DNA of 6,919 nucleotides, from positions 1 through 6,919 of the forward strand of contig JAJRRX010000443.1 in NCBI GenBank assembly GCA_024279075.1, in the 5' to 3' direction. A program made the translations under genes and the position numbers. This document shows positions 5,716-6,919 of the stretch, in pieces; positions within the stretch are counted from its first letter, which is position 1, and the number at the start of each line of letters is the position of its first letter. The notes below the pieces were generated by a model that ran no database searches, was not told the origin of the DNA, and saw nothing but the letters and a program-made list of their open reading frames with translations. Origin of the DNA: Alphaproteobacteria bacterium (GTDB lineage Bacteria; Pseudomonadota; Alphaproteobacteria; Rhodobacterales; Rhodobacteraceae).

Positions 5716-6840
5716 AAGCACCTGATCCAGCGCCGCTTCCAACCGCTTCACCGTGCCATCCACATCAGCCAGCTTGTCCAAGCCAAACAGCCCGAGCCGG
5801 AAGGTGCTAAAGCCCTCTGGCTCATCACATTGCAGCGGCACCCCCGCCGCAATCTGCATCCCCAACGCCGCGAATTTCTTGCCGGACTTGATCTCGGGGT
5901 CATCCGTATAGCTCACCACCACGCCGGGCGCTTGAAAACCCTTGGCCGCCACCGAGCCAACGCCCCGCGCCGCCAGCATGGCTCGCACCTTGTCGCCCAG
6001 CTCTTGCTGCGCGGCGGCGATGTTATCCCAGCCCAGCGCCTCGGTTTCTTTCATGGCATCGCGGAAGGATTTGAGCGCGTCGGTCGGCAGCGTGGCGTGG
6101 TAAGCATGGCCACCGTTTTCATACGCCTGCATAATCGCATGCCACGTTTTCAGATTAAGCGCAAAGCTGCTGGACTCGGTCTCCTCCAGCCGCTTAAGCG
6201 CCGCCGCCGAGAGCATCACCAGCGCCGCCGCAGGCGAGCTGCTCCAGCCCTTTTGCGGAGCAGAAATCAAAATATCCACGCCCGTCGCCGCCATATCAAC
6301 CCAGATCGTGCCCGAGGCAATGCAATCCAGCACCATAAGCCCGCCAACCTCATGCGCCGCATCCGCCAGCGCCTTGATGTAGCTATCCGGCAAAATCATC
6401 CCGCTTGAGGTTTCCACATGGGGCGCAAACACCAGCGCTGGCCGCTCCTCGCGAATGCGCGCCACCGCCTCCTCTATCGCCACAGGCGCAAAGGGCGCCG
6501 TGGCCGCATTGCCCGTTTGCCGCGCCTTCAGCACCGTGTGCTCGGAGGGGATATTCCCTGCTTCTAAAATCTGTGTCCAACGGTAAGAAAACCAGCCATT
6601 GCGGATCACCAAGGCCTTATGATCATTGGCAAATTGCCGCGCCACCGCCTCCATGCCATAGGTCCCGCCCCCGGGCACCACCACCACCGCCTCGGCCTTA
6701 TAAACGCCCTTCAGCGTGTTTGAAATGTCGCGCATCACCTGCTGAAAGCTGGCCGACATGTGGTTCAGCGATCGGTCGGTAAACACCACTGAGAATTCTT
6801 GCAGGCCGTCTGGGTCTACATTGGGTAAAAGTCCGGGCAT
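5713..6840 (-). CDS. Class V aminotransferase (alanine/serine-glyoxylate aminotransferase-like)
   Basis: This 375-residue, fold-type I PLP enzyme is of normal length for the alanine-glyoxylate/serine-pyruvate aminotransferase family. Visible features are the cofactor phosphate loop PGGGTYGMEA (56-65), HVETSSG (141-147), the pyridine-nitrogen aspartate in LDCIASG (Asp172), the Schiff-base lysine in SAPQKGW (Lys197), HAYHATLPT (245-253), typical of the substrate entrance in this family, and a carboxylate-binding arginine in FRLGLFG (Arg348). It should move amino groups between small amino acids and glyoxylate or pyruvate in the cytoplasm, but the donor and acceptor cannot be fixed from sequence; phosphonate- or cysteine-linked class V members are less likely alternatives. 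The ATG at 6838-6840 has AGGAG 6 nt upstream. It appears to be monocistronic or last in a unit, converging on the gene at 5165-5704. Confidence 0.92.
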   Translation of the reverse strand: MPGLLPNVDPDGLQEFSVVFTDRSLNHMSASFQQVMRDISNTLKGVYKAEAVVVVPGGGTYGMEAVARQFANDHKALVIRNGWFSYRWTQILEAGNIPSEHTVLKARQTGNAATAPFAPVAIEEAVARIREERPALVFAPHVETSSGMILPDSYIKALADAAHEVGGLMVLDCIASGTIWVDMAATGVDILISAPQKGWSSSPAAALVMLSAAALKRLEETESSSFALNLKTWHAIMQAYENGGHAYHATLPTDALKSFRDAMKETEALGWDNIAAAQQELGDKVRAMLAARGVGSVAAKGFQAPGVVVSYTDDPEIKSGKKFAALGMQIAAGVPLQCDEPEGFSTFRLGLFGLDKLADVDGTVKRLEAALDQVL

Positions 6841-6861
6841 ATTTAGCTCCTGAAAAGTTGA

Positions 6862-6883
6862 AACATTTCCTCACCGGAATGTT
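6862..6883. promoter_or_regulatory. Inverted repeat upstream of the aminotransferase gene
   Basis: Perfect 6-bp arms AACATT (6862-6867) and AATGTT (6878-6883) are separated by 10 bp and lie 22-43 bp before the aminotransferase ATG. The spacing, about two helical turns across the site, fits a dimeric regulator's operator or a weak leader hairpin. No -10/-35 pair was convincing in the 79 bp available at this edge. Confidence 0.3.
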
Positions 6884-6919
6884 GTTTGCATGTGACTGGC
6901 CAAACCAGCATGTTGCCGC

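Noticed and set aside
5830..6408. A 192-codon open frame on the plus strand opposite the aminotransferase
   Set aside because: The translation is arginine- and histidine-rich low-complexity, typical of the antisense of a GC-rich gene, and it lies wholly within a well-supported enzyme gene.
6405..6782. A proline-rich open frame opposite the aminotransferase start region
   Set aside because: The proline/alanine-rich composition is the antisense shadow of GC-rich codons, with no domain or ribosome site.
6890..6895. A possible divergent gene start (ATG) at the right edge
   Set aside because: The ATG is followed immediately by an in-frame TGA, so it encodes nothing.
6896..6908. CTGG-CCAAA-CCAG mini-hairpin near the right edge
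   Set aside because: A 4-bp stem is expected often by chance, and it is too close to the window edge to judge.

Overview
The window looks like ordinary chromosome from an alphaproteobacterium, most likely of the Rhodobacteraceae/Roseobacter group. This placement is inferred from protein style (a short IlvA, an ArgG with YSGGLDTS and GATGKGND signatures, a class V aminotransferase of a type I associate with this group) and from moderately GC-rich genes. No database search was possible. There are no tRNA or rRNA genes, CRISPR arrays or recognisable mobile elements.

Layout: positions 1-3263 are read on the minus strand. In transcription order they carry a sulfotransferase-like gene (2586-3263), a six-helix membrane protein of unknown function (1732-2514), threonine ammonia-lyase ilvA (496-1731) and an alpha/beta hydrolase that runs off the left edge (1-489). 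The last three are packed with 0-bp and 6-bp junctions and look like one operon. A candidate promoter for it overlaps the end of the sulfotransferase gene. A 106-bp divergent spacer separates this block from argG (argininosuccinate synthase, 3370-4602, plus strand). The argG stop codon overlaps the start of a small membrane protein with DUF3592-like layout (4599-5096). A second, diverged protein with the same layout follows (5165-5704), and it appears to have its own promoter and a leaderless start. On the opposite strand a PLP-dependent class V aminotransferase (5713-6840) converges on it, with stop codons only 8 bp apart inside a small palindrome.

The recognised enzymes are amino-acid metabolism: isoleucine precursor formation (IlvA), arginine biosynthesis (ArgG) and an aminotransferase probably acting on small amino acids and glyoxylate or pyruvate. 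The unrecognised membrane protein and the sulfotransferase form a visibly more AT-rich stretch between ilvA and argG and may be an accessory insertion.

I found no convincing new multi-gene system. The points most worth a second look are the paired DUF3592-like proteins beside argG, the probable leaderless start of the second one, and the AT-rich two-gene block.
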